From positions 1,922,001-1,986,000 of the forward strand of contig NZ_CP044543.1 in NCBI RefSeq assembly GCF_008932115.1: a DNA stretch of 64,000 bases, in the 5' to 3' direction. The position numbers and the translations under genes were made by a program. The notes under the pieces were generated by a model. It saw only the letters and a list, made by a program, of their open reading frames with translations. It was not told the origin of the DNA and did not search any database. This DNA comes from Bradyrhizobium betae. GTDB lineage: Bacteria > Pseudomonadota > Alphaproteobacteria > Rhizobiales > Xanthobacteraceae. Below, piece by piece: positions 8,510-17,887 of the stretch. How positions within the stretch are numbered: position 1 is the first letter of the stretch; every line of letters begins with the position of its first letter.

Positions 8510-9385
8510 CTACGCCAGCTCCCTGAGCGCGGCCTCCACGACCTTGCGCGCGTCGTCCGTCAGAGGGGCCTGCGGCGGGACGGGGTCGCCGACCTCATAA
8601 CCCTGGCTCGCGAGCCCCGCCTTGATGCAGGCGGCGAGATTGAAGCGCGCGAAGGCCTCGTTGATCCGCCACAGCCTGCGCTGCAGCGCCATGGCCTCGT
8701 CCCAGCGGCCTGCCTTGCAGAGGTCGTACAGCGCGACGCTCTGGCGCGGGATGATGCAGGCCGGGCCCGCCATCCAGCCGAGGCCGCCGATCAGCATCAC
8801 CGCGGCCGGAATATGGGCGGAGGCCGAGAATACGCGCAAGGCATCGCCGCAGCGGTTCATGATCGAGAGCAGCCGGCCGGTATTGGTCGAGGCGTCCTTG
8901 ATGTAGCCGATGCGCGGATGCGCGGCGAGGCGCGCGATGACGTCGAGCGTCAGGTCGGAGCGCTGGAATTGCGGATTGGTGTACATGACGACGGGAATGT
9001 CCACCGCGTCGGCGATGCCGCGGAAATAGGATTCCACCTGCGCGTCCGCGAGCGGAAAATACGCCTCCAGGATCGCCAGAATGCCGTTGGCCCCGAGCTT
9101 CTGATACGCCTTCGCCTGCGCCACCGCGTCAGCCGTCGACGTGGAAGCGACGCCGGCGACCACGGGCACGCGGCCCTTCGCGGCCTCGATGGTGGTCTGC
9201 ACGACCGCCGTGCGCTGCGCGGCGTTGAGATAGGCGAACTCGCCGGTCGAGCCCAGCGGCGTCAGCCCGTGCACGCCGGCGCCGATCAGATCGTCGCAGA
9301 GTCTTGCCAGCACCTTCGTGCGGACAGAGCCGTCCGCATCGACAGGCGAGACCAGATAGGGAAACACACCGTGAAATTCGGTCAT
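8510..9385 (-). CDS. Dihydrodipicolinate synthase family aldolase/lyase (291 aa)
   Basis: The fold is a class I TIM-barrel aldolase. The GSTGEFAYL motif corresponds to the GTTGE loop that binds the keto-acid carboxylate, and IGYIKDAS contains the Schiff-base lysine. The ATG at 9385 ([16 protein letters not shown]) matches the family N-terminus; upstream in-frame sequence is not family-like. There are no lysine-biosynthesis neighbours, so a catabolic member of the family is more likely than DapA. The substrate is not recognisable. Confidence 0.9.
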   Translation of the reverse strand: MTEFHGVFPYLVSPVDADGSVRTKVLARLCDDLIGAGVHGLTPLGSTGEFAYLNAAQRTAVVQTTIEAAKGRVPVVAGVASTSTADAVAQAKAYQKLGANGILAILEAYFPLADAQVESYFRGIADAVDIPVVMYTNPQFQRSDLTLDVIARLAAHPRIGYIKDASTNTGRLLSIMNRCGDALRVFSASAHIPAAVMLIGGLGWMAGPACIIPRQSVALYDLCKAGRWDEAMALQRRLWRINEAFARFNLAACIKAGLASQGYEVGDPVPPQAPLTDDARKVVEAALRELA

Positions 9386-9557
9386 GGCGGGTCCGATGCA
9401 GAAGGCTGGAGCATACCGGCAAGCAGGCGGCGCGCGCCCTGCCGTTGCTGCTAACACGCAAAAAAATTGCCAGCAAGCTTGCGCATTGACCACTCTTTAA
9501 CGACGTGGCGCGGCGGCCATCATGTCGCGCCCTTCCCCCACGCCTTGTTAGGGAGTG

Positions 9558-10712
9558 ATGGTGATGGTGCCGGCCATGCCCATTACAATGTTGTCCAGGC
9601 ATTTGCATCCCGATCCGCGCATCCGGCGCGAACTCGTCGATCTCCTGTACACGTCCCTGCCGCAAGTGTCCGCCATCGGCGTCACGTCGGTGACGGGGGC
9701 CGTGGCGCTGGCCGTCATGAGCGGCGATGCCGGCTACGCCGTCGTCGCGGCCTTCATCTTCATCACGGCCTCGGCCCGGATCTTTTCCCTGTTCCGCTAC
9801 AAGTCCCGCGCCGCGCAGTTCTCCGATGCCGACGTGATCCGCTGGGAGCGGCTCTACGGCGCCGGCGCTTCCGCGTTCGGCCTTGCGCTCGGCATGCTGT
9901 CATATCGGGCGCTCCAGATCGACGACGACCCGGGAGCGTGGATAGCATTCGGGCTTTCGATGTCGTTCTGCGTCGGTATGGTCTCACGCGCGGCAATCCG
10001 TCCCTGGATCATCCTGACGACTGCCGCAATCCTGCTCGCACCAACCATCGCGGCCAGCCTGCTGCGGCCCGAGCTCGCCTACAAGCTCGGCGCGGTGATG
10101 CTGGTGTTCTTCTGGCTGACCCTGCGCGAAGCCTCCGAGCACCTCAGCGCCGCCTTCGTCGAACGCCTCGAAGCCAAGCATCGGCTGGCGCGGCAGGCCA
10201 CCCACGATTTCCTCACGGGACTGCCGAACCGGGCCGCGTTTCTCCAGGCGCCGGCGGACACACGCGGCGACTTCGCCATCATTGCCATCGATCTCGACGG
10301 CTTCAAGCCGGTCAACGACCGTCACGGCCATCACGCCGGCGACGATCTGCTGCGCCAGGTGGCGGAGCGGCTGTCGTTCTGCATCGGCGGTACCGGACTT
10401 GCCGCGCGCTTCGGCGGCGACGAGTTCATGATGCTCAAGCCGGTTGCCGCTGGCAGAGACGGCCGCGAGGAAGCACTCGCCCTGGCGCGCCGGGCCATTC
10501 TCGATCTCTCGATCCCGTTCCTGCTGACCGACATCCCGGTCCGCATTGGCGCGAGCGCAGGAATTCTCGTCAGCGCCGGCGCTGCGACCGCCGGTGCGAC
10601 GGCGCAGCTTCTCGAGCGGGTCGACCGCGCCCTCTACGCAGCGAAACGCGCCGGAGGCAGCCGCTTCGCATGGGCGGATGAGGATTTCGGCCTCGAACGC
10701 GCAGCAGGCTGA
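9558..10712 (+). CDS. Membrane diguanylate cyclase, GGDEF domain (384 aa)
   Basis: About five hydrophobic segments (residues about 30-185) form a membrane sensor region and a GGDEF domain follows. Diagnostic pieces are HDFLTGLPNRAAFL, IAIDLDGFKPVNDRHGH and ARFGGDEFMML (GGDEF at about 286-290). The catalytic signature is intact, so cyclic-di-GMP synthesis is expected. The inhibitory RxxD five residues before GGDEF is absent (GGTG instead), so product feedback through a canonical I-site is not expected. Several close starts exist (GTG 9555, ATG 9558, ATG 9564, ATG 9588); 9558 is a compromise. Confidence 0.9.
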   Translation: MVMVPAMPITMLSRHLHPDPRIRRELVDLLYTSLPQVSAIGVTSVTGAVALAVMSGDAGYAVVAAFIFITASARIFSLFRYKSRAAQFSDADVIRWERLYGAGASAFGLALGMLSYRALQIDDDPGAWIAFGLSMSFCVGMVSRAAIRPWIILTTAAILLAPTIAASLLRPELAYKLGAVMLVFFWLTLREASEHLSAAFVERLEAKHRLARQATHDFLTGLPNRAAFLQAPADTRGDFAIIAIDLDGFKPVNDRHGHHAGDDLLRQVAERLSFCIGGTGLAARFGGDEFMMLKPVAAGRDGREEALALARRAILDLSIPFLLTDIPVRIGASAGILVSAGAATAGATAQLLERVDRALYAAKRAGGSRFAWADEDFGLERAAG

Positions 10713-10727
10713 AGCTGCCGCGTTCGA

Positions 10728-11693
10728 TCACGCCCTGAGCAGCCGCACCCGCGTGCCCCAGGGATCGATCGCCTCCACGCCGTTCGCAAGCGTCGTGAGC
10801 TGCGCCCCGCCCTTGCGCAGGCGTTCCTCCTGCGCGGCGAGGATGTCCTGCTTCGCCGTCACCAGCGAAAACCAGGCGAGGCCCGTGGCGGCATCGTCCC
10901 GCTGACCGGCGCCCTGGCTCTGCCAGACGTTCATGCCGAGGTGATGGTGATAGCGGCCCGACGACAGGAACGCGGCGCCGTTGCGCTTGCGGGTCGGATC
11001 GAGGCCGATCGTGCCGTGATAGAAGCTCTCGGCCTGCGCGAGGTCGCCGACGCGCAGATGCATGTGGCCGACGCGCAAGCCGTCCGGCGCCCTGGCATAG
11101 TCGGCGACGCGCGTGTTGGTCAGCGACAGCAGGTCGGGAATGTTGAGCTCGTCGGTCGCCATCTTCACGCTGCCCTCGCTCCACTGCCATTGCGAGGGAT
11201 CGCGGTCGGCATAGACCTCGATGCCGTTGCCTTCGGGATCGTCGAGATAGACGGACTCGCTGACGAGGTGATCGGCAAAGCCCGACAGCGGCACGCGATG
11301 CGAGGCGGCTGCCACCAGCCAGCGTGCCAGATCCTTGCGGGTCGGCATCAGGAATGCGGTGTGGTAGAGGCCGGCGGCGTTGCGCGGCTCGATCGCGGCA
11401 TCGGGGCGGGCTTCCAGCACCAGCAGCGTGATGCCGGCCGTTCCGAGCCTGGCTGCGCTGGCGGAGCGCTCCATCACGGTGAGCCCGATCACGTCGCGGT
11501 AGTAGTCGGCGACCTTGCCGAGATCCTTCACCCGCAGCGTCACCATGCCGACGCGCATCGGCGTCCGGCTCGCGTAGGTCGGCCCGCCGCCCTGCGGCAT
11601 GCCCTCGGCGCGCGCCGCGGCCGCGGCAGCCATCGCCAGCGACGCCGCGCCGGCGAGTTGGAGCAGGGTGCGGCGGGTCAGGTCGATGGTCAT
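10728..11693 (-). CDS. Tat-exported VOC (glyoxalase/dioxygenase-fold) protein, two domains (321 aa)
   Basis: A twin-arginine signal (DLTRRTLLQLAGAASLAMAA, with an ARAEG-type cleavage region) heads two vicinal-oxygen-chelate modules. Module 1 is about 43-160 (MVTLRVKDLGKVADYYRDVI ... DDPEGNGIEVY). Module 2 is about 193-320 (GHMHLRVGDLAQAESFYHG ... RYHHHLGMNVW). The layout matches CatE-type catechol 2,3-dioxygenases. Tat export suggests folding, perhaps metal loading, before transport, so a periplasmic role is inferred. The first-module position that is often a metal His reads Met/Val, whereas module 2 keeps His. The activity is unproven. Confidence 0.88.
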   Translation of the reverse strand: MTIDLTRRTLLQLAGAASLAMAAAAAARAEGMPQGGGPTYASRTPMRVGMVTLRVKDLGKVADYYRDVIGLTVMERSASAARLGTAGITLLVLEARPDAAIEPRNAAGLYHTAFLMPTRKDLARWLVAAASHRVPLSGFADHLVSESVYLDDPEGNGIEVYADRDPSQWQWSEGSVKMATDELNIPDLLSLTNTRVADYARAPDGLRVGHMHLRVGDLAQAESFYHGTIGLDPTRKRNGAAFLSSGRYHHHLGMNVWQSQGAGQRDDAATGLAWFSLVTAKQDILAAQEERLRKGGAQLTTLANGVEAIDPWGTRVRLLRA

Positions 11694-11886
11694 CGGTCAG
11701 GGCTCGCTGGAAACGCTTGAGGCCATTTGGCGCAATCACGGGATTGCTACACGTTCCCGTGAGCGGCTCCCAATCACATGTTCGTCGGCCGTGGTCCTAC
11801 GGAGGACTGTGCTGGTCCTGCCCACCCGGGCAGTTACGCAATCACCCGCGACATCCCAGATTGGGGGCAGCTTACAGGAGCCCGCA

Positions 11887-12753
11887 ATGACCGATTCCAC
11901 GCCTCTGTCCTCACTGTCGTCCGCGCTCGCGGATGTCGTGGCGCACGCCGCGCCATCCGTCGTCTCCGTGCATTCGCATCGTAGCCGCGCCACCGGTTTC
12001 GTCTGGAAGCCCGGTCTGATCGTCACCGCCGACGAGGCGCTGGCCGACGAGGGCGAGGTGCAGATCGCCCTGCCCGACGGCAGCACGGTCGCAGCTGTGA
12101 TCGCCGGCCGCGACCACACCACCGACATCGCGCTGCTGCGCGCCGATACCGGTCTCGCCCCGGTCAAGCTCGCCACCACGGTCCCGCCGCTCGGCACGCT
12201 ATCGGTCGTGGTCGCCGCCGATCGTGATGCGCCGAGCGCGGCGCTCGGCATGGTGTCGGCATCGGGCAAGGGCTGGCGCTCCCTGCGTGGCGGCGAGATC
12301 GATGCCCGGATCGAGCTCGACGTTCGCCTGCGCTTCGGCCAGCAGGGCGGGCTCGCGCTCGACGCATCAGGCCAGGCCTTCGGCATGGCCGTGCTCGGAC
12401 CAAGGCGGGTGCTCGTCATCCCGACGGCGACGATCGCGCGGGTCGCGGCGCAACTCGAGACCCGCGGCCGCATCGCGCGCGGATATCTCGGCCTTGGGCT
12501 GCAGCCGGTGCGGCTCGACGACGGCATGGGCGCGATGGTGATGAATGTCGACAAGGCCGGCCCGTCCGCCACCGCCGGCATTCGCCAGGGCGACGTGATC
12601 GTCGCGGTCAACGACCAAAAGCTGTCCGGCGTGCGCGCGCTGTCACGGACGCTGGGCCCGGCAAGCGTCGGCGCGGTGGTCGATGTCGCCGCGCGCCGCG
12701 GCGGCGAGCCGGTCAGCTTCAAGGTCACTGTCGGCGAGAGGCCGGAGGCGTGA
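11887..12753 (+). CDS. HtrA-like trypsin-fold plus PDZ protein without catalytic Ser/His (288 aa)
   Basis: The first ~185 residues follow the DegP/HtrA protease fold and residues about 195-285 form a PDZ domain (GYLGLGLQPVRL ... GPSATAGIRQGDVIVAVND). Aligning the standard motifs by eye, the TNNHVV His is Glu50 (IVTADEAL), the TDIAL Asp80 is kept, and the GNSGG serine is Gln153 (FGQQGGLAL). It should therefore be proteolytically dead. There is no signal peptide, also unlike HtrA proteins, so it is probably cytoplasmic and acts by binding. A CAGGAG site precedes the ATG. Its TGA overlaps the GTG of the next gene (GTGA), implying translational coupling with a LuxR-type regulator. Confidence 0.85.
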   Translation: MTDSTPLSSLSSALADVVAHAAPSVVSVHSHRSRATGFVWKPGLIVTADEALADEGEVQIALPDGSTVAAVIAGRDHTTDIALLRADTGLAPVKLATTVPPLGTLSVVVAADRDAPSAALGMVSASGKGWRSLRGGEIDARIELDVRLRFGQQGGLALDASGQAFGMAVLGPRRVLVIPTATIARVAAQLETRGRIARGYLGLGLQPVRLDDGMGAMVMNVDKAGPSATAGIRQGDVIVAVNDQKLSGVRALSRTLGPASVGAVVDVAARRGGEPVSFKVTVGERPEA

Positions 12754-13121
12754 GCGGCGACACCACGCCGGAGATCGTGCTGTCGCTGGAGATCGACGAT
12801 CCCGCTCTCGCCGATCGCCTGGCGGCGCTGCTCGGCAACGTCGCCGGGCTTCGCCTCGCCGCGCCGGGGGAGCAAGCCGCGGCGACGGTGGTCGCCCGCG
12901 ATCCGCGCAGCATGCCCGATGATATCGCGCTGACGCAGCGCGAGCTCGACGTGCTCGCACTGATGGCCGAGGGCGCCTCGAACAAGATGATCGCGCGCCA
13001 GCTCGGCATTTCCGTGCACACGGTGAAATTCCACGTCGGCTCGCTGCTCGACAAGCTGGACGCGACCGGCCGCACCGACGCGGTGGCCCATGCGGCGCGC
13101 CGCGGCGTGATCGAGCTTTAG
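12750..13121 (+). CDS. Small LuxR/NarL-type regulator with a degenerate N-terminal half (123 aa)
   Basis: Residues about 58-120 are a GerE/LuxR helix-turn-helix (ALTQRELDVLALMAEGASNK, then ARQLGISVHTVKFHVGSLL). The N-terminal ~50 residues begin like a receiver domain (IVLSLEIDDPALADRLAALL) but are far too short and lack the phospho-acceptor Asp. It starts with GTG overlapping the stop of the HtrA-like gene, so it is probably made in step with it. Regulation by binding to the upstream PDZ protein rather than by phosphorylation is an inference. Confidence 0.9.
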   Translation: MSGDTTPEIVLSLEIDDPALADRLAALLGNVAGLRLAAPGEQAAATVVARDPRSMPDDIALTQRELDVLALMAEGASNKMIARQLGISVHTVKFHVGSLLDKLDATGRTDAVAHAARRGVIEL

Positions 13122-13131
13122 GCCGCGCGCC

Positions 13132-15468
13132 TCACGCCCGCTTGCCGCCGTTCTTCTCGGCCGCGCGGCGCATCGCTTCGGCGAGCGCACCGCCGCCGGA
13201 GGAGGCCTCCTGCTTGCGCGGCGCGGACGAGGTCATGCGGGCGGGGTTGCGCGAACTGTTGTCGCGCTGCATGCCGGGAGCGTCCTTCTTGGCGCCGACC
13301 TCGTCGTCGAGCCGCAGCGTCAGCGAGATGCGCTTGCGGGCGACCTCGAAGTCCAGCACCTTGACCTTGACGATGTCGCCGGGCTTCACCACCTCGCGCG
13401 GATCCTTGATGTAGGTCTTCGACATCGCCGAGATGTGCACGAGGCCGTCCTGGTGCACGCCGATGTCGACGAAGGCGCCGAACGCGGCGACGTTGGTCAC
13501 GGTGCCCTCGAGGATCATGCCCTTCTGGAGATGCTTGATCTCCTCGACGCCCTCCTTGAACACCGCGGCCTTGAACGCCGGACGAGGATCGCGGCCGGGC
13601 TTCTCGAGTTCGCGCAGGATGTCGGTGACGGTCGGCAAACCAAAAGTCTCGTCGACGAAATCCTTCGGCTTCAGCGTGCGCACGACCTCGCTCGAGCCGA
13701 TCAGCGCCTTGATGTCGCTCTTGGTCGCGGCGAGAATCCGCCGCACCACCGGATAGGCTTCCGGATGCACGCCGGAGGCATCGAGCGGATCTTCGCCGCC
13801 GAGGATACGCAGGAAGCCGGCGCACTGCTCGAACGCCTTCGGTCCGAGCCGCGGCACCTCCTTCAGCGCCTTGCGCGACTTGAACGGGCCGTTGGCGTCA
13901 CGATGCGCCACGATGCTCTGGGCGAGACCCGAGCCGACGCCCGACACGCGCGCAAGCAGCGGCGCGGACGCGGTGTTGACGTCGACGCCGACCGCGTTGA
14001 CGCAGTCTTCGACCACGGCATCGAGCGATTTTGCAAGCTTGGCCTGGCCGAGGTCGTGCTGATACTGGCCGACGCCGATCGCCTTGGGCTCGATCTTGAC
14101 GAGCTCGGCGAGCGGATCCTGCAGGCGCCGCGCGATCGAGACCGCGCCGCGCAGGGTGACGTCGAGACCGGGCAGTTCCTCCGAGGCGAAAGCCGAGGCC
14201 GAATAGACCGACGCACCGGCCTCCGACACCACGATCTTGGTCATCTTCAGCTCGGCGAGGCCCTTGACGAGATCGCCCGCGAGCTTGTCGGTCTCGCGCG
14301 AGGCTGTGCCGTTGCCGATCGCGATCAGCTCGACGCGATGCTTCAGCGCCAGCTTGCCGAGGATCGCGAGCGCCTCATTCCATTGCCGCTGCGGCTCGTG
14401 CGGATAGATCACGGCGGTATCGACCACCTTGCCGGTCGCGTCCGTGACGGCAACCTTGACGCCGGTGCGGAAGCCGGGATCGAGCCCCATGGTGACGCGT
14501 GTGCCGGCCGGCGCGGCCAGCAGCAGATCGCGCAAATTCGACGCGAACACGCGCACCGCCTCGGTCTCGGCCGCGTTCCACAGCCGCATGCGCAGGTCGA
14601 TGTTGAGATGCACCTGAATCTTGGTGCGCCAGGCCCAGCGCACGGTGTCGACCAGCCAGCGATCGCCGGCGCGCTTGAGGTCGGCGATGCCGAACCGCTT
14701 CATGATCTTCAGCTCGTAGACTCCAGGCACGCCGGGCGGCGGCGGCTCTTCGGCCTGGATCTGCAGATCGAGGATCTCTTCCTTCTCGCCGCGGAACATT
14801 GCGAGGATGCGGTGCGAAGGCAGCTTGGTCAGCGGCTCGGAGAATTCGAAATAGTCGGCGAACTTCTCGCCCTCGGTCTTCTTGCCATCGCGCACCTTGG
14901 AGGCCATGCGCGCATTGGACCAGACGTCTTCGCGCAATGCGCCGATCAGGTCGGCGTCCTCGTCGAAGCGCTCGACCAGGATGGCACGGGCGCCGTCGAG
15001 CGCGGCGGCGGCATCCGCGACGCCCTTCTCGGAATTGACATAGGTTTCGGCCACCACCTTCGGATCGTTGCCGGGCTCCGTCATGAGCTGATTGGCGAGC
15101 GGCTCGAGGCCGGCTTCCTTGGCGATCTCGGCCTTGGTGCGGCGCTTCGGCTTGAACGGCAGATAGATGTCTTCCAGACGCGCCTTGCTGTCGGCGGCGA
15201 GAATGGAGGCTTCCAGCGCGGCATCGAGCTTGCCCTGCTCGCGGACCGATTCGAGGATGGCCTTGCGGCGGTCTTCCAGCTCGCGCAGATAGCCCAGGCG
15301 CTCCTCAAGGGTGCGCAATTGCGCGTCGTCGAGCGCACCGGTCGCTTCCTTGCGGTAGCGCGCGATGAAGGGAACCGTGGCGCCGCCATCGAGCAGCGTC
15401 ACCGTCGCCTCGACCTGCTCAGCCCGGACCCCAAGCTCCTGCGCAATTTTCTGGTTGATATTTGCCAC
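13132..15468 (-). CDS. tex: Tex family RNA-binding protein (778 aa)
   Basis: The full Tex architecture is present. An N-terminal Tex-N helical region begins [20 protein letters not shown], with [18 protein letters not shown] YqgF/RNase H-like core carries [17 protein letters not shown]. Helix-hairpin-helix motifs follow ([18 protein letters not shown] and the [20 protein letters not shown] region). A C-terminal S1 domain lies around residues 650-720 ([20 protein letters not shown]). The basic tail is variable. Tex is a cytoplasmic nucleic-acid-binding protein linked to transcription and stress. The gene converges with the LuxR-type gene, with 10 bases between stops. Confidence 0.96.
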   Translation of the reverse strand: MANINQKIAQELGVRAEQVEATVTLLDGGATVPFIARYRKEATGALDDAQLRTLEERLGYLRELEDRRKAILESVREQGKLDAALEASILAADSKARLEDIYLPFKPKRRTKAEIAKEAGLEPLANQLMTEPGNDPKVVAETYVNSEKGVADAAAALDGARAILVERFDEDADLIGALREDVWSNARMASKVRDGKKTEGEKFADYFEFSEPLTKLPSHRILAMFRGEKEEILDLQIQAEEPPPPGVPGVYELKIMKRFGIADLKRAGDRWLVDTVRWAWRTKIQVHLNIDLRMRLWNAAETEAVRVFASNLRDLLLAAPAGTRVTMGLDPGFRTGVKVAVTDATGKVVDTAVIYPHEPQRQWNEALAILGKLALKHRVELIAIGNGTASRETDKLAGDLVKGLAELKMTKIVVSEAGASVYSASAFASEELPGLDVTLRGAVSIARRLQDPLAELVKIEPKAIGVGQYQHDLGQAKLAKSLDAVVEDCVNAVGVDVNTASAPLLARVSGVGSGLAQSIVAHRDANGPFKSRKALKEVPRLGPKAFEQCAGFLRILGGEDPLDASGVHPEAYPVVRRILAATKSDIKALIGSSEVVRTLKPKDFVDETFGLPTVTDILRELEKPGRDPRPAFKAAVFKEGVEEIKHLQKGMILEGTVTNVAAFGAFVDIGVHQDGLVHISAMSKTYIKDPREVVKPGDIVKVKVLDFEVARKRISLTLRLDDEVGAKKDAPGMQRDNSSRNPARMTSSAPRKQEASSGGGALAEAMRRAAEKNGGKRA

Positions 15469-15671
15469 GCGAGAATCCCTCTATTCCAACCACGCAAGGC
15501 GGCGGCGAACCACCGGCTGCGGGACGCCGCTTATGGACCAACCAAGGTTGATTCATCAAGGTGCGGCGCGCAACCGTCGACAGGGGATTTTTTGTCGAAC
15601 CGATGCGATCTCGCCACAATCGTGGGGATGTCGCTTGTTCTGCCTCTTGCTTGGGCCAAGATATTTGCTCC

Positions 15672-15841
15672 GTCATCCTGAGGTGCGAGGCGTGCGCTGC
15701 AAAGCAGCGCATGCGGAGCGTCGAAGGATGGACGGCCCGGATGCAGCCGGGCTGTCGCCCTTCGAGGCTTGCTCCGCGGCGCGATGCGCCGCAGAGCGCG
15801 CACCTCCAGCGACAACCGCTTCGCGGTTGCGCGGGGGTGAC
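15672..15841. repeat. Intergenic repeat, family A
   Basis: It begins gtcatcctgaggtgcgagg and ends gcgcgggggtgac. Nested hairpins include gctgcaaagcagc and cgcttcgcggttgcg-type loops. It is related to 1-117 and to the inverted copy at 60530-60675. Confidence 0.8.
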
Positions 15842-15849
15842 GGTTACAA

Positions 15850-16380
15850 GATTGATCCCCCATCAACGATTTTTGAATCTCAGACACGCCTTCGCAGCCT
15901 CGCGGCGCATCTCGCCCGAGTTTTGCTTCTTCGCTCGGCCCTCAAATCCAAGAGGGCGCAGGGAAGACCGGGTGCCGACGGGCACCCGCGGTCCGCTGCG
16001 CGAAATGGTGCGCAAAGAGACCGCACAGCAGCATACAGGTGTCGCCGATCACTCGGCCTTCCCTGCGCGATGGTCGGACGGCTTATGCCGTGCTCTCCCG
16101 GGAGCCGAACTTTCCTTCTGGCCTCCCTCGCCCCGCGAATTGACGATGCCGTCCGCCCGGTTGGGCTCGCGCACATCTCCGCAAAAGGCTTGACCGTAGC
16201 AACGACGGCCAAGACCACACGGTTTTGCCGTACGCTTCAGCGCCGCTCGTCCGCGCGCGGTCACGGGCTCACAGGGACTACCCGCCCTGCCCGCACCTCT
16301 CGCGCACGACGCTGCCGCGTCCACCGCAGGCCCGGCTCGCAACTCGTGACGACGTACGATCGCCCCTCAAGGATGAGCCG
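15850..16380. other. Structured non-coding block, possible dispersed element or RNA
   Basis: The block has inverted segments, notably 15956-15970 (GCGCAGGGAAGACCG) against 16054-16068 (CGGCCTTCCCTGCGC), a 15-bp stem with one mismatch, and an inner hairpin GGGTGCC/GGGCACCC. From memory, similar sequence recurs in intergenic regions of related genomes. That is recollection, not a search result. No protein is credible in it: the frames are Arg/Pro-rich. Strand and transcription are unknown. Confidence 0.45.
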
Positions 16381-16488
16381 GGATGGGCGTTACATACGTC
16401 ATTCCCGAATTTCGGTAAAGTAGAATATTTTTCAGGGCACGGCTTGACACTGTGGCGAAACAGGACGACGGCGACCATCATCTCTGCT

Positions 16489-16592
16489 GTCATTCCGGGG
16501 CGCGCCACTTGGCGCGAGCCCGGAATCCATTGGTCCGCAGAACACGCTGCACGATGGATTCCGGGCTCGCGCTTCGCGCGCCCCGGAATGAC
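16489..16592. repeat. Long-hairpin intergenic repeat
   Basis: The left arm, 16489-16530 (gtcattccggggcgcg ... cccggaatccat), pairs almost completely with the right arm, 16553-16592 (atggattccgggctcgc ... ccccggaatgac). The loop is about 22 bases. It lies 80 bases upstream of the ring-opening amidohydrolase start. Confidence 0.85.
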
Positions 16593-16673
16593 GCAGACTG
16601 TTGCACTTGACAGACGCCTCCGTTCCACGCCTGTTTGCTCCGCCGGACCACCTGACTTCACGCGAGGACTCTC

Positions 16674-17780
16674 ATGCCAGCCACATCGGTCGGCGTCTTC
16701 AAGATCGCCACCAGAGGCCCCGGCGACGTTTCCGGCCTCATGGCCATGATCGCCTCCGGCGCGATCGAGGCCAAATCGATCCTCGCCATCCTCGGCAAGA
16801 CCGAGGGCAATGGCGGCGTCAACGACTTTACCCGGGAGTATGCGGTGGCCGCGCTGTGCACGGCGCTGGCGCCGCAGCTCGGCCTTTCCGCGCACGAGGT
16901 CGAGCAGCGCATCGCTTTCGTGATGTCGGGCGGCACCGAGGGCGTGCTCAGCCCGCATATCACCGTGTTCACACGGCAAGAGATCGATCGGCCAGCAGCG
17001 GGTCTGTCCGGCAAGCGCCTGAGCATCGGCATGGCCCACACAAGCGACTTCCTGCCCGAAGAGCTCGGCCGTGCGGCACAGATCACGGAGACGGCGAAAG
17101 CCGTGAAGGCCGCGATGGCGGATGCCGGCATTTCCGATCCGGCCGACGTCCATTTCGTGCAGATCAAGTGCCCGCTGCTCACCAGCGACCGCGTCGCGGC
17201 GGCGACCGCGCGCGGCAACACGACCGTAACCACAAGCGCCTACAGCTCGATGGCCTATTCGCGCGGTGCTTCCGCGCTCGGGGTTGCGGTCGCGCTCGGC
17301 GAGCTCGCCTCCGACGTCGGCGACGACGACGTGCTGCGCCGCTATGATCTTTTCTCGAAGGTCGCCTCGACCTCGTCCGGGATCGAGCTGATGCACAACG
17401 TCGTCATCGTGCTCGGCAATTCGGCATCGTCCGCGAGCGAATTCGTGATCGGGCACGCTGTGATGGACGATGCCATCGATGCGCCGGCGGTGATGACGGC
17501 GTTGCAGAACGTCGGGCTCGGTGCAAATCCGCAGCCGGGCCGCGAACTCATCAACATCTTCGCCAAGGCCGAGGCCTCGCCTGATGGCAGCGTGCGTGGC
17601 TTCCGCCACACCATGCTGGAAGACACCGACATCAGCTCGACGCGTCACGCCCGCGCCGCGGTCGGCGGCTTGATCGCCGGCGTTGCCGGGACCGGCGCGA
17701 TTTATGTTTCCGGCGGCGCCGAGCATCAGGGACCGGCGGGCGGCGGGCCGGTTGCGGTGATCGCCCGACTGGCTTACTGA
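16674..17780 (+). CDS. Ring-opening amidohydrolase, barbiturase/cyanuric acid hydrolase family (368 aa)
   Basis: This small family opens barbiturate or cyanurate rings using three structural repeats, each with a conserved Ser. All three serine segments are visible: VMSGGTEGVLSPH (Ser85), ASTSSGIELMHN (Ser234/235) and VSGGAEHQGPAGGGP near the C-terminus. VQIKCPLLT contributes the Lys (Lys165) that pairs with a serine in AtzD-type enzymes. Length is normal. The substrate, barbiturate or cyanurate, cannot be decided from sequence. It is followed by a signature-family amidase, which suits either ureidomalonate or carboxybiuret/biuret processing. The ATG at 16674 has a nearby GAGGA. Confidence 0.92.
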   Translation: MPATSVGVFKIATRGPGDVSGLMAMIASGAIEAKSILAILGKTEGNGGVNDFTREYAVAALCTALAPQLGLSAHEVEQRIAFVMSGGTEGVLSPHITVFTRQEIDRPAAGLSGKRLSIGMAHTSDFLPEELGRAAQITETAKAVKAAMADAGISDPADVHFVQIKCPLLTSDRVAAATARGNTTVTTSAYSSMAYSRGASALGVAVALGELASDVGDDDVLRRYDLFSKVASTSSGIELMHNVVIVLGNSASSASEFVIGHAVMDDAIDAPAVMTALQNVGLGANPQPGRELINIFAKAEASPDGSVRGFRHTMLEDTDISSTRHARAAVGGLIAGVAGTGAIYVSGGAEHQGPAGGGPVAVIARLAY

Positions 17781-17887
17781 CGCAGACCTCTCCGCCCGGC
17801 GCAACCCTGCCCCTCGCGCCGGCTCAGTTGATTCACGCGGACCCTTGCGAAAAAGGTGATGCCGCACCTCAAGGGATTTATGACTTC

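Larger units (their letters stand above)
15469..16673. other. 1.2-kb gene-free region with three repeat blocks
   Basis: No ORF here has a ribosome site plus recognisable composition or family motifs. The region holds a family-A repeat (15672-15841), a structured block (about 15850-16380) and a long hairpin repeat (16489-16592), followed by the promoter region of the ring-opening amidohydrolase. The 210-aa and 118-aa open frames crossing it read through the repeats and are rejected. Confidence 0.7.

Noticed and set aside
5854..8526. An 890-residue plus-strand open frame opposite the molybdenum subunit gene
   Set aside because: It is antisense to a complete xanthine dehydrogenase-family gene, shows His/Asp/Arg-biased shadow composition typical of high-GC antisense frames and has no family motif.
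15561..16193. A 210-residue ORF in the gene-free region
   Set aside because: It runs through a palindromic repeat and a structured block, has no ribosome site and no recognisable motif.
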